Source: CAIWHR01 sp963717695 (GTDB lineage: Bacteria > Pseudomonadota > Gammaproteobacteria > Burkholderiales > Casimicrobiaceae). From it: a stretch of DNA of 64,000 nucleotides. Made by a program: the position numbers and the translations under genes. The stretch is taken from assembly GCA_963717695.1 (NCBI GenBank), contig CAVQWR010000008.1, positions 62,001-126,000 on the forward strand, given 5' to 3'. Each line of letters opens with the position of its first letter. Position 1 is the first letter of the stretch. Shown here one piece after another: positions 20,437 through 29,314 of the stretch. The notes under the pieces are model-generated. The model was given only the letters and a program-made list of their open reading frames with translations. It did no database searches and was not told the DNA's origin.

Positions 20437-20624
20437 TCGACGGCGCGGAATTCGTGGGCATCGACGAAGTCGTCTTCCGCGAGGCACAACAGAGGCTTGT
20501 CATTCGCGTGCTGATGTCTGACGGCTCGATCCGAAGCGTGTATTGGCACGCTGCCGATCTCGTTGCCTTGACGGTGCAGACCGCGCCGCCGACGCACATA
20601 CCGACGAGCCTGGCGCTGCAATAA
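20433..20624 (+). CDS. Small hypothetical protein
   Basis: A 63-residue protein (GAEFVGIDEVVFREAQQRLV; SDGSIRSVYWHAADLVALTV) that looks like a small beta-rich domain. It is the third member of the ATGA-coupled set that follows the capsid remnant. I do not recognise the family. Confidence 0.45.
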   Translation: MIDGAEFVGIDEVVFREAQQRLVIRVLMSDGSIRSVYWHAADLVALTVQTAPPTHIPTSLALQ

Positions 20625-20760
20625 TGGCTGCGGCACCGCTTACCCGCTCGTCGGCATAGCCCCAACTGGCTGAGGACCGACTAATCACATTGACGCGATC
20701 GACCCCCCGGGCGCAGAGTAGCCGCGCCACGTAGCCAATTGCGAGCAATGGGGGGGAATC

Positions 20761-21282
20761 ATGATAAGAGCGCGGACACTGGTGCTATCCGTCATCTTCA
20801 CATTAGCCCTGATGGGTTGTGACAAGCAATTCCCGCAATTTCACCCCGTAACCCGCACGCCATGCGTCGGGGCAGTGTGCACGATCAAAGTCACAGTCAG
20901 TGGGGATTGCTCGAAGCCGAGCGACATTACCGTAGACGACCCGGACTTCCAGGTCAAAAATAAACATCAGAATCCGAATCCAAAACCGCGGATCGTATGG
21001 GAACTCCAGAACTATCCGGATTTCGAATGGGTGCCGGCAGTGCCCGACAGCGTAACGGCCGGCGGAATCACGTTTTTTGCGAAGCCGGCTCCACCTACGC
21101 CCGCGGCGCCCCCGGAAAAGGAATTCAAGAATCCAAAAAGCAATGGACCCAGGTACGAGCTTACGGATGAAAATTCACCAGAGGTCGAGACCCCCTACCA
21201 GTACGACATCCACCTTCAGACGAAACACGGGACGAGGGTTTGCGCCGTCCTGGATCCGGTAATCAAGAACGGAGCGTCGTGA
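20761..21282 (+). CDS. Predicted lipoprotein
   Basis: A 173-residue protein with a short signal peptide and lipobox LALMGC (lipidated Cys at about residue 20). The mature protein has three further cysteines near the start (PCVGAVCTIKV, GDCSKP), a Pro-rich middle (KPAPPTPAAPPEK) and the C-terminal segment HLQTKHGTRVCAVLDPVI. It lies in the accessory island, is less GC-rich than the core genes, and its function is unknown. A run of seven G residues precedes the ATG. Confidence 0.6.
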   Translation: MIRARTLVLSVIFTLALMGCDKQFPQFHPVTRTPCVGAVCTIKVTVSGDCSKPSDITVDDPDFQVKNKHQNPNPKPRIVWELQNYPDFEWVPAVPDSVTAGGITFFAKPAPPTPAAPPEKEFKNPKSNGPRYELTDENSPEVETPYQYDIHLQTKHGTRVCAVLDPVIKNGAS

Positions 21283-21379
21283 TTTAAGTTTCACGCGAGC
21301 GGCGCGCGCGGCGTGGCTAGCGTCATCCGTTTCGTTTGGTGGAGTGCGCGCGCATCAACGGGAGCCGCACAATCGTTGC

Positions 21380-21526
21380 ATGGCGCCGGCCGATTTCGAA
21401 TTCGTGCTCCTGCACCGCGATTACGTGCTAGCTTGTCGAGAGGCAGGCGTCGAGCCGTTAACTTTAGTCGCGCTGCGACGGCGTATCGCGGCACTAACGG
21501 ACACTCAGCAGCCTAGGCAGCACTAG
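21380..21526 (+). CDS. Possible small protein
   Basis: A 48-residue frame, MAPADFEFVLLHRDYVLACR at the start, with a plausible helical composition and a normal stop. No clear ribosome-binding site precedes it. I include it because codon choice resembles its neighbours; it may be spurious. Confidence 0.25.
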   Translation: MAPADFEFVLLHRDYVLACREAGVEPLTLVALRRRIAALTDTQQPRQH

Positions 21527-21556
21527 TCCGTCGTGATCCACGACTCTAGCGCTCTT

Positions 21557-22372
21557 CTACCTGCACGTCGTTTGAACGGTGCCAGCTACCATCATGCTCG
21601 TGCAGTTGACCGTGGGTGACGATTGCACCGGGACGAAAGCCTTCATCGGCGGCGCAACATATGCTGGTTTCGGCGCTGCGTAGTTGTTGATGACCGTGGT
21701 GCGCGATGGGGTCCCGGCGGAACCTTCGGCGTAGCCTTGCGCGGCACCCATGAGGACAGCACCCAGCAGTTCCAATAAAAAGCTGCTGTCATTACTGCTG
21801 GCCTGGGCCTGGGCCTGGGCCTGGGCCTGCGCCTGGGCCTGGGCCTGCGCCTGGGCCTGGGCCTGCGCCTGGGCCTGCGCCTGGGCCTGGGCCTGCGCCT
21901 GCGCCTGGGCCTGCGCCTGGGCCTGCGCTTGGGCGTGCGTCGGCGCTTGGGCCTCCGCAAAAGCCTTAGCTTGTCGTTGTGCTTCGACGGCTGTTTTAGC
22001 TCGTTGTTGTGCTATGGCGGCTCGAACTTCGGCCATTACGCCTTGGTACCGCGCTTCGTTGAACCGGTAACGATCGGCCATCGTGTAGGCAGCTTTCGCC
22101 TCCTCGATACGCCCGGTCAGCTCATAAACCGTCCCCAACTTGAACCACCCCGGGCCCAATTTCTCAGAGTCGAGGTAGCCTCCGGTGACGGCCTGTTTCA
22201 ATTTCCGCTCTGCGGTCCCATATGATCCCTCGTATAGAGCATTGGTCCCAACGTTGTAGTCAGTCGTGGCCTGCTGGAACGGGGCCATCCATGGTTGGGC
22301 CTGCGCCTGCGCTTGGGCTGCGGATAGGCTGAGCGCGACTGCGACTGTTAGGGCCACCATTCTTCGTCTCAT
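21557..22372 (-). CDS. Exported protein with long Ala-Gln repeat
   Basis: A 271-residue protein with a signal peptide (MVALTVAVALSLSAAQAQAQ). A globular part of about 100 residues has TPR-like features (YNVGTNALYEGSYGTAERKL; GWFKLGTVYELTGRIEEAKAAY). A low-complexity tract of Ala-Gln dipeptides follows, encoded by 21 hexanucleotides, and then a C-terminal segment with LLELLGAVLMGAAQGYAEG and two cysteines. The start at 22372 is preceded by a GGGAGT site; earlier in-frame starts add non-signal sequence. The repeat tract is the likely site of length variation, always in frame. The function is unknown. Confidence 0.6.
   Translation of the reverse strand: MRRRMVALTVAVALSLSAAQAQAQAQPWMAPFQQATTDYNVGTNALYEGSYGTAERKLKQAVTGGYLDSEKLGPGWFKLGTVYELTGRIEEAKAAYTMADRYRFNEARYQGVMAEVRAAIAQQRAKTAVEAQRQAKAFAEAQAPTHAQAQAQAQAQAQAQAQAQAQAQAQAQAQAQAQAQAQAQAQAQAQASSNDSSFLLELLGAVLMGAAQGYAEGSAGTPSRTTVINNYAAPKPAYVAPPMKAFVPVQSSPTVNCTSMMVAGTVQTTCR
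21801..21926. repeat. Hexanucleotide tandem repeat (21 units)
   Basis: Twenty-one perfect head-to-tail units of GCCTGS (S = G or C) lie inside the Ala-Gln protein gene, with degenerate units continuing to about 21955. The unit is two codons long, so gain or loss keeps the frame. Confidence 0.95.
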
Positions 22373-22510
22373 GACTACTCCCGACGACAACGAGTGCATT
22401 GACGCCAATGTGCCGGATCGAGGATTCCACTGGATAGACTTGCGCTGCAATAACCATGCCATATGTGAGGTGGCTCTGCGCACCGGTAACGAGATGGGCA
22501 ACACTGCGAA

Positions 22511-22813
22511 TTGGCGGCGATAAGTGACACGCTGGGTGGTGCGGCATCGCTAGTAATATCCTGCGATGCCCGTGACGATCCAACTCGCAAACGATGTTGC
22601 CGACTCTGCCGTCAGGATCTGACGGTCGGGCAGATCGCCGGTCGCCTTGGACTGCCAGAGACCGCGATCATGGAAGTGCTCGGCATGCTGGGCCTGCCGC
22701 TGCCGGGAGAAGTTGTCGAGCGGCACACGACTCCGACCGAAGAAGAGCGCTCTGCGATTCGCGCGAAAACGCCAATGAAATGGCAAGACCGAATGAACAA
22801 GGGGAGATCGTGA
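22511..22813 (+). CDS. Small HTH-like hypothetical protein
   Basis: A 100-residue frame whose second half looks like a helix-turn-helix (QDLTVGQIAGRLGLPETAIM; EVLGMLGLPLPG) followed by a basic tail (MKWQDRMNKGRS). The N-terminal 30 residues are Cys/Arg-rich and may not be translated; the true start is uncertain. Its stop overlaps the GTG start of the next gene, suggesting a two-gene operon. Confidence 0.4.
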   Translation: MAAISDTLGGAASLVISCDARDDPTRKRCCRLCRQDLTVGQIAGRLGLPETAIMEVLGMLGLPLPGEVVERHTTPTEEERSAIRAKTPMKWQDRMNKGRS

Positions 22814-23457
22814 CCGCGAGGAAAATAATCGATCCAGATCGAAAACAATTCGCTGGCGATCCATTCGGCTACAGCCGGCTGGCATGGTACAGGTGGGCCG
22901 CCGTTGAATCACTTGCAGGGCATCCGGTCAATCCAGAAATCCCCCCGACGAGTGCCGACCTAAAGAATCCGGTTTTATGGGTGACCCAAGCCCGTGCATT
23001 GGCCGAAGCCGCACATGTAGTATTGAAGGAACAGCCGAGTTGGGAGACGCTACCGATCTTGAGTCGAGGTATATGTGACAGCCAATACTGCGCTACTGGC
23101 CTGATGCTGGTTGGCTACAGCCTCGAAGTGTCCCTGAAATCCATGTTGATCATCACGATGGGCGTGGAGGCATATGACGAGAATAAATTTCGCCATCATC
23201 GACTCGAAGACTTGTCCAGCTTCATTCCCAATCTCAGCGTCAAAGACCGGGTGATACTGCGCGCACTCACGCATTTCACTAAGTGGGCTGGTCGCTACCC
23301 CGATCCCGGCTTTAAGAACGAAGACGATGCCGAAGAAATCTTCGCACTTTCCGAGCAACACCGTATTGCCGCGAGCGATCTTTTCGAGCTCGCAATACGC
23401 GTCATGAAACACACTGAAGTAGTCGCGGGGGTTTCCAAGCCCGCTCCCGCGCCGTAA
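22810..23457 (+). CDS. Hypothetical protein, possibly HEPN-like
   Basis: A protein of about 215 residues. The central part, CATGLMLVGYSLEVSLKSML, then HHRLEDLSSFI and a later helix with ILRALTHFTKWAGRYP, resembles the helical layout of HEPN domains, but a canonical RxxxxxH pair is not obvious. I choose the GTG at 22810 because it overlaps the preceding stop (GTGA) and follows AAGGGGAG; an in-frame ATG at 22780 is the alternative. It is the last gene before the tRNA. Function inferred from fold resemblance only. Confidence 0.5.
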   Translation: MTARKIIDPDRKQFAGDPFGYSRLAWYRWAAVESLAGHPVNPEIPPTSADLKNPVLWVTQARALAEAAHVVLKEQPSWETLPILSRGICDSQYCATGLMLVGYSLEVSLKSMLIITMGVEAYDENKFRHHRLEDLSSFIPNLSVKDRVILRALTHFTKWAGRYPDPGFKNEDDAEEIFALSEQHRIAASDLFELAIRVMKHTEVVAGVSKPAPAP

Positions 23458-23631
23458 AACGGCTCAACTGGTACTCGCGCCAATGATCGCGTCCGGGGTC
23501 ACTTGCCAGTTGACCACCCTCGGGGCGTTATCATGCCCCTGCGCGTCGTCCAAGGGACTTCTGCCGAGCCGTCTACAAGGCGTCTACAGGCAGACCATCC
23601 GGCGAGCGCGCATCGCATGTTTCCCTATGAC

Positions 23632-23705
<74 letters not shown>

Positions 23706-23753
23706 CCCGCACTCCTCGGTCGCATCGACAAGCCCGCGCCCGCTGTAAGCGCA

Positions 23754-25745
23754 TCAGCGGGCGAGCGCTCCGGATTCAAGATCGACGCCGGCATCGCGCA
23801 ATGCCGCGATCAGCGGTCCCACGTGCGGGGCATAGCGATTCCGGCGCCCGGAAAATCGCGTCGGCGGCTGGCGAACCTGGACCGAGCTGATCGTGTTCAC
23901 CACGTGGGGGCTGGTCCAGAAGTTGGCGCAGGCAATCTCCCAGTCCAGCCCGCTGAACTCGAGGATGCGCGCAGCATGCGCGTGCACGTCCGCAACGAGG
24001 TCTTCGTACTGGACCGTCAGAAATCGATTCCCGAGGATCCTGTCCCAGTGCGCCATCAACCGCGCATATTCGCCGTAATAGTTGCCGATATCCGTCAGCC
24101 GGTTGACGAACGAGACGTGCCGCGCGAACTCGTTGCGGAAGATTGAAAGACACGTCTCGACCGGATCGCGCCGTACGTGGATGATGCGCGCCTCCGGGAA
24201 CAGATGCAGGATCAGGCCAAGCGCCTCGAAGTTCCACGGATTCTTGTCGGTCACCGCCAGAGCGTCGCCCGCATCCGGGATCTCGCGCCAATACGCCTCG
24301 CGCCAACGACGGAGCGCGGCGGCCGAGAGTTGCGTGGTGGAACCGCGCGCCACTTCCGCCTCGAACTCCTGCAGGATCAATCCCATCTCGTCGCGCTCCC
24401 CGCACGCCTTCACGCGCGAGTGCGCGCCGAGGATACTCTCGACCATCGTCGTTCCCGATCTTGGCATTCCGACGATGAAAATGGGCACGGGATGACCCTG
24501 CATTCGCATGACCGGCGGCGCGTCGGCGAAATGCGCGATGAGCCGGTCCGTCTGCGCCCGGACACGCGCGTGGTTGTACGCGAAGCCCTCGTTGCGGGCG
24601 CGCTCGAGGCAAAGTTCATGCGCCCGCGCATACGCGGCAAACGCCGCGTCGTCGTCTCCCTGCGCATCGAAGCAGTCGGCGAGCGCAAATGCGGCGGTGA
24701 TGCGATCCTGCAGGCGAAGATCCGCGTCTTCGGCAAGAAACGCGATCTGCGCGCGCTCTTCGCCGGTGATCGCAGCACCGTTCACCCGCACCAGCACCTT
24801 GTACGCCGCAACATCGCGCGGATCGGCGACAACCGCGCGCCGCGCATAGGCGAGCGCTTCGTCGAAGCGTCCCTGAAACATCGACAGCATCGCCTTCGCC
24901 GTGAGCATGAGCGCGCATCCAGGGTCCCGCCGCTCGGCCGCGTCGAGAGCGCGCGCAGCCTCAGCGTAGTCGAGCGCCACCGCGCAAAGTCGTCCGTACT
25001 CGGCGAGGTCGGTCGCGCTGGCGCCGCCGCGTTCGAGAAATGCCCGGTGGAGCCGCAGCGCCTGCCTGCGGTGCCCGGTTTGCCAAAGCGCCGTGGCCGC
25101 ATGCCGCCACGGCGCGGGACTCTGCGGATGGGCGGTCATCCAGGCGTGTGCAATCCGCCTCAGCGATGCCCAGTCCTCGGCGGATTCGTGGATTTCCGCC
25201 TGCATCCCAAGGATCCTCTCGTCGGTCGGCGCGAGCCTCGCCGCGGCGGCGAGAATCGGCCCCGCCGCCGCGGGACCTGCCGATTCGAGCACGGCCCGCG
25301 CCCACCGAAGCAGCAGATGCGGGTCGTCGGGGCGCAAATCGTTCGCCCTGCGAAAATGCTCAACCGCGCCGGCAGGCCGGCCTGCCCGGACGTTCAGTTC
25401 GCCCAGCCGGTCCCAGACCCACCAAAGCCGAGGGTGCTCCGCAGCGAGCGATTCGACGATGGAGATTGCTTCCTGCAAATTCCCTCGCTTCACCTCGAGC
25501 TCTGCGAGATTGATCCTGGTCGCAGGATTGGCAGGATCAATCTCGACCGCGCGCTTGAGCGATGTCGCGGCCTCGTCGATGCGATCGAGCTCCAGCAGCA
25601 TCAGTCCGTAAAGGCTGTTTGCTTCGGAAGCGTCCGGCGCCTGCACGACGGCGGAGCGGTAGTGCGCGAGCGCCGCGTCGAGGCGGCCCTCCCGTCGCGC
25701 GGCGTGCCCATGCGCAACGGCATCACGCCAATCTCCGGACGCCAT
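23754..25745 (-). CDS. TPR-repeat sulfotransferase
   Basis: A 663-residue protein: about 400 residues of TPR units (YRSAVVQAPDASEANSLYGL, SLKRAVEIDPANPATRINLA and others), then a sulfotransferase domain with the PAPS-binding loop IFIVGMPRSGTTMVESILGA and the 3'-phosphate segment RIIHVRRDPVETCLSIFRNE. It resembles the TPR-sulfotransferase family common in proteobacteria, which modify unknown surface or protein targets. The start at 25745 (MASGDWRDAV) omits an unlikely 27-residue lead. It is a stand-alone gene next to a GT9-like glycosyltransferase, suggesting cell-surface glycan or protein decoration. Confidence 0.85.
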   Translation of the reverse strand: MASGDWRDAVAHGHAARREGRLDAALAHYRSAVVQAPDASEANSLYGLMLLELDRIDEAATSLKRAVEIDPANPATRINLAELEVKRGNLQEAISIVESLAAEHPRLWWVWDRLGELNVRAGRPAGAVEHFRRANDLRPDDPHLLLRWARAVLESAGPAAAGPILAAAARLAPTDERILGMQAEIHESAEDWASLRRIAHAWMTAHPQSPAPWRHAATALWQTGHRRQALRLHRAFLERGGASATDLAEYGRLCAVALDYAEAARALDAAERRDPGCALMLTAKAMLSMFQGRFDEALAYARRAVVADPRDVAAYKVLVRVNGAAITGEERAQIAFLAEDADLRLQDRITAAFALADCFDAQGDDDAAFAAYARAHELCLERARNEGFAYNHARVRAQTDRLIAHFADAPPVMRMQGHPVPIFIVGMPRSGTTMVESILGAHSRVKACGERDEMGLILQEFEAEVARGSTTQLSAAALRRWREAYWREIPDAGDALAVTDKNPWNFEALGLILHLFPEARIIHVRRDPVETCLSIFRNEFARHVSFVNRLTDIGNYYGEYARLMAHWDRILGNRFLTVQYEDLVADVHAHAARILEFSGLDWEIACANFWTSPHVVNTISSVQVRQPPTRFSGRRNRYAPHVGPLIAALRDAGVDLESGALAR

Positions 25746-26042
25746 GATCCACTTCTCCAGGGTGTCACGATGCGGTCGCACGGAGGCAAGGATCCGCGGA
25801 GCCCGCCGTGAACACATCACAATCATTCAAATTATACTGCCCCGACGCAATCGAACTTACAGTTCCTATGCGCTGGCCGACGCGTGCGTGCCCGCCGGAA
25901 ATCGCGCGATCACGGTCGCGCCGACCTTATGGTCTTTCGGGTGAGACGTGAGTCGCGGCGAAGAACTGGCGAGGCGCGAGGGCACTGCCGGGGTTCCATC
26001 CGGCGCGACCGATTCGCCGTACGCAAAGGCGATGGGGCCGCG
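25746..26042. other. Intergenic stretch before the sulfotransferase gene
   Basis: No gene is supported. AT-rich sequence near 25827-25845 (including ATTATACTG on the plus strand) may belong to the sulfotransferase promoter. Confidence 0.4.
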
Positions 26043-26999
26043 CTACGCGGCGCGCGCCGCCGCGAGGGCGGCGCGCAATTCGCGCAGCACGTCATCGACG
26101 GGAATGTTGCGCACGTCCTCGTCACGCCCGAGCAGCGGACGGTGAACCAGCGCGGGATTGGGCGAGGCGCGCCGCTGCGCGAGGATTCCGTGACGCGGAT
26201 CCGACCAGAGCGAAATCACGTCGAGCGGGAAGGATGCGTCGAGGTAGTACGCCGTGTTGAGCACGCCGCTGTCGGGCCCGACCAGCACGCGGCAGCGGTT
26301 GCGGATGATCGACAGCATGTCGACGAAGCCGGTACGGCCGCGCAGGTCCGTCACGGCGGGGTGATCGATCGCAGGCGACGCCGCGTTGCCGAACAGGAGC
26401 CAGCGGACGCCGTCGTGCACGCCGACACGGTCGAACAGCGCGCGCCAGGACTCAAGGGGCCAATCCTTGACGTAGCGGTAGATCGCCTGCGTCTCCGACT
26501 GGATGTGCGCGCCCACGAACAGCGTCGCGCGATCCGGCGCGATAAAGACGTCGGCGCGAGCGTCCCATTCGGGCCGCCAACGCAGCCGCACCGGATAGAG
26601 ATGCCGCCGACCGCGCAGCCAGCGCGTCGGATCGGTGTCGGCGAACACCGCGCAGAACCGGTCGATGCGCCATCCGAACGCCTCGGTGAGCTCCGCGGGA
26701 CTCGCGCGCTGATCCCGAACGAGAGCGGGCATCACCCGCACCTCGTCGGCATCCGTCATGCGAAAGGCCTCCTCGAGCTCGCTCCGCGTGACGACGGTGA
26801 TGCGCGCGCCCGGCACCTTCTCGCGCACGATGGCGAAGAGCGGCTCGAGTGCCAGCACCACGTCGCCGAGGCCGCGATTCCAGAAGAACAGGAATCCGTC
26901 GCGCGGCGCGCGGCGCGCGTGCGCGAGCGCCCGGTCGAATTCGGTGCCGGCGATCCCGTCGATCGCGCGCTCGATGTATTGTCGGGGACTGGGGCTCAA
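26043..26999 (-). CDS. Glycosyltransferase family 9-like protein
   Basis: A 318-residue protein with the GT-B layout of heptosyltransferases: FWNRGLGDVVLALEPLFAIV at the start, DWPLESWRALFDRV and a C-terminal donor-site segment RVLVGPDSGVLNTAYYLDAS. It would transfer a sugar from an ADP-activated donor to an LPS core or similar acceptor on the cytoplasmic face. Sequence conservation with true heptosyltransferases looks weak, so the donor is uncertain. It stands alone on the minus strand. Confidence 0.7.
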   Translation of the reverse strand: MSPSPRQYIERAIDGIAGTEFDRALAHARRAPRDGFLFFWNRGLGDVVLALEPLFAIVREKVPGARITVVTRSELEEAFRMTDADEVRVMPALVRDQRASPAELTEAFGWRIDRFCAVFADTDPTRWLRGRRHLYPVRLRWRPEWDARADVFIAPDRATLFVGAHIQSETQAIYRYVKDWPLESWRALFDRVGVHDGVRWLLFGNAASPAIDHPAVTDLRGRTGFVDMLSIIRNRCRVLVGPDSGVLNTAYYLDASFPLDVISLWSDPRHGILAQRRASPNPALVHRPLLGRDEDVRNIPVDDVLRELRAALAAARAA

Positions 27000-27083
27000 G
27001 GTGACGCGCGAGGAACGACGAAAGCCGTGGATCTGAGGTGCGCCGCGGCCGCTTCTGCACGGCCGCGGTGCCGGCGCGGCGAT

Positions 27084-27296
27084 TCAGGACGCGGGCGTTT
27101 GCTTGGACTTGCCCGACGTGTCGATGCCCATCCACTTGTACGGCGGGCAATAGCCCACCGCCGCGGTCGCCAGCAGCGGAATGCCGAGGAGGCCCCACCA
27201 GCGGGCGTTGCCGTCGAGATAGAACAGGAGACTCAGCAATGCGAGGCCCACGACGGCGCGCAGCGCGCGGTCGACATTTCCCATGTTGCAGACCAT
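27084..27296 (-). CDS. DUF2892-type small membrane protein
   Basis: A 70-residue protein opening MVCNMGNVDRALRAVVGLAL, with two hydrophobic helices and the conserved CPPYKWMGIDT segment near the end. This is the YgaP-C-like DUF2892 pattern, often linked to rhodanese or stand-alone inner-membrane proteins. A GGGGGAGAAA site (27302-27311) supports the start at 27296. Its role is unknown. Confidence 0.8.
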   Translation of the reverse strand: MVCNMGNVDRALRAVVGLALLSLLFYLDGNARWWGLLGIPLLATAAVGYCPPYKWMGIDTSGKSKQTPAS

Positions 27297-27464
27297 GATC
27301 TTTCTCCCCCGATGTCGGTGGCAATCCGGCCGGCCGCGCTGCCGCGGCGCGTTCCGGTCCCGTCGCGCGGCGTGCCCGCCGCGCGTGCGCCGGAGTATAG
27401 GCCGCGTGCACCGGGAATGCACATATGGCAAACTCGCGCCGTTGCGAAATTCGGGGAGCGTCCC

Positions 27465-27857
27465 ATGTTCGGATCCATCACGATTCCGTTCGGCACGAAG
27501 ATGCTGTTCAACACGGTGACGCTGAAGCCCGGTGTCGACATGGACGACGTCGAGGTCGCACTGGGCGAGATGTGCAACACCGTGAAGGCGACCTACGGCA
27601 ACGAGAAGGGCGGATTCATCGCGGGGCAGGTCTTCCGCTTCACCGGCTTCGTTTCCGACGAGGGCTCGCTGTCCGCGTCGCGCGGCGCGGGGGATCATCT
27701 CGCGATCGTCACCTACTGGCAGTCGTTCGAGCAGCACGAGCACTCGCACGCGGACGCCGTGTTCCGCGAGAAATTCGGGGCGCTGGCGGAAATGTGCAGC
27801 GACAGCAAGGAGCTCGGCTACGAATTGCTCTGGCAAGGCGAGCCGGAGGCCGGCTGA
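27465..27857 (+). CDS. Hypothetical protein
   Basis: A 130-residue soluble protein with an antibiotic-monooxygenase-like feel: a predicted alpha-beta barrel half, WQSFEQHEHSHADAVFREKF in the last third and ELGYELLWQGE at the end. It has a GGGGAGCG site before the ATG. I do not recognise a named family with certainty. It precedes the ion channel gene by 44 bases, with a 16-bp palindrome in between. Confidence 0.6.
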   Translation: MFGSITIPFGTKMLFNTVTLKPGVDMDDVEVALGEMCNTVKATYGNEKGGFIAGQVFRFTGFVSDEGSLSASRGAGDHLAIVTYWQSFEQHEHSHADAVFREKFGALAEMCSDSKELGYELLWQGEPEAG

Positions 27858-27867
27858 CCGAACCTCG

Positions 27868-27883
27868 CGTGGCGATCGCCACG
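27868..27883. other. Perfect 16-bp palindrome
   Basis: CGTGGCGATCGCCACG lies between the hypothetical gene and the ion channel gene. It has no loop or T-run, so it may be a protein-binding site rather than a terminator. Confidence 0.4.
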
Positions 27884-27901
27884 TCGTCGTCGGCACCACA
27901 C

Positions 27902-28630
27902 ATGTCGAAGCGCCATCCCCTGTTGCGGGTCTACCGGTTCCTGCGCGGCGACGGCAGCCTGACCGCCGCCGTCATCGTGCTCGTGGCGTTCGTGTTCGTG
28001 CTCTCGCCGCTGCGCGAGCTGAACGACGTCGGCGGGCTCGCCCTCGACCTCGTCTTCGCCGCCTTCCTCGGACTGGGCGCGTGGTTCCTCTACGATCCTC
28101 GGCCGGTCATGAAGCTCTTCCTCGTCTTCCTGAGCGCGACCGCGGTGCTGCGCGTCGCCGACTACGGCGTCGGCGGCCTCGGTCTCGACCTCCTGAGCGC
28201 GCTGTTCACGCTGATCGCCGCGCTCCTGCTCGGCGCGATGTTCATCACCCGCGCACTGCGCGACGGTCGGATCAACATGCATCGCATCATGGGCGCGGTC
28301 GGCGCGTTCCTGCTGATCGGCGTCATGTTCTCGCAGCTGTACCGCATCCTCGCAATGGTGGTCGCGGACGCCTTCGCCGTCGGCGGCGCGCCGGCGCCGA
28401 CCGCCGTCTTTCTACCACGCGTCAACTATTTCAGCTTCGTGACGCTGACCTCGCTCGGCTACGGCGACATCACGCCGCTGCACCCGTTCGCGCGCGCGTT
28501 CGTGACGCTGGAAGCGCTGACCGGGCAGCTGTTCCTTGCCATCCTGGTCGCGCGGCTGGTCGCGATGGAGCTCGAGTGGCGGCAGGTGCAGCGCGAGCTT
28601 CGCCGGGAAGACAGGCGAAACCCGGAGTGA
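27902..28630 (+). CDS. Two-pore-domain-type ion channel protein
   Basis: A 242-residue inner-membrane protein with about six hydrophobic helices. Before the last helix it carries the potassium-channel filter TLTSLGYGDITP, which is diagnostic for the Ion_trans_2 family. A basic, charged C-terminal tail (RQVQRELRREDRR) faces the cytoplasm. It may let K+ pass; no regulatory TrkA-type domain is present. HdeD follows 58 bases later in the same direction. Confidence 0.8.
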   Translation: MSKRHPLLRVYRFLRGDGSLTAAVIVLVAFVFVLSPLRELNDVGGLALDLVFAAFLGLGAWFLYDPRPVMKLFLVFLSATAVLRVADYGVGGLGLDLLSALFTLIAALLLGAMFITRALRDGRINMHRIMGAVGAFLLIGVMFSQLYRILAMVVADAFAVGGAPAPTAVFLPRVNYFSFVTLTSLGYGDITPLHPFARAFVTLEALTGQLFLAILVARLVAMELEWRQVQRELRREDRRNPE

Positions 28631-28688
28631 TACGCTCTGCGGTGCCGGCACCGCACGCGCCGCGCATTCGATTCAAGGGAGAAAATCA

Positions 28689-29258
28689 ATGGACGTCACT
28701 CTGCTCCAAACGCTGGGCCGCGCGTGGTGGCTCGTGCTGCTGCGCGGCATCGCCGCGATCGTGTTCGGCATCCTCGCCATCGCATGGCCGGGAGTCACAC
28801 TGGTCTCGCTCGTGCTCCTGTGGGGTGCCTGGGCGCTGGTCGACGGCGTCACCGCGCTCGTCGCGGGGTGGAAGGCCAAGGATGGCGGAAAGCCGATGTG
28901 GCAGATCGTGCTCGTGGGCCTCGTCGGCATCGCCGCGGGTGTGCTCACGTTCCTGATGCCGGGCGTCACGGCCATCGCCCTTCTCATCATGATCGCCGTG
29001 TGGGCGATCGTGTCCGGCGTTTTCCAGATCGTCGCCGCCATTCGGCTCCGCAAGGAAATCGCCAACGAGTGGATGCTGATCCTGTCGGGCGCGCTGTCCG
29101 TCGTGTTCGGTGCGCTGATGATCATCAGCCCCGGCGCGGGCGCGCTCGCCGTGCTCTGGGTGATCGGATCCTTCGCGATCGCGTTCGGCGTGCTGCTCGT
29201 GATCCTCGCCTTCCGGCTGAAGAAGCACGCCGTCGCGCCGACCCGCGCTGCGGCCTGA
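28689..29258 (+). CDS. HdeD-family membrane protein
   Basis: A 189-residue protein with six predicted membrane helices in three similar hairpins. The repeated pattern is FGILAIAWPGVTLVSLVLLW, AGVLTFLMPGVTAIALLIMI and FGALMIISPGAGALAVLWVI, a signature of HdeD/DUF308 proteins. In enterobacteria HdeD is linked to acid tolerance; here the role is unknown. GGGAGAAAATCA provides the ribosome-binding site. Confidence 0.85.
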   Translation: MDVTLLQTLGRAWWLVLLRGIAAIVFGILAIAWPGVTLVSLVLLWGAWALVDGVTALVAGWKAKDGGKPMWQIVLVGLVGIAAGVLTFLMPGVTAIALLIMIAVWAIVSGVFQIVAAIRLRKEIANEWMLILSGALSVVFGALMIISPGAGALAVLWVIGSFAIAFGVLLVILAFRLKKHAVAPTRAAA

Positions 29259-29314
29259 CCACGCGTCACGGCGCAGCCGGCGGATTCCGCCGCCCCCGCC
29301 GCGTTGCAAGACAC

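Noticed and set aside
21801..21926. The GCCTGS repeat as a possible CRISPR array
   Set aside because: Units are 6 bases with no spacers; it is a simple tandem repeat inside a coding region.
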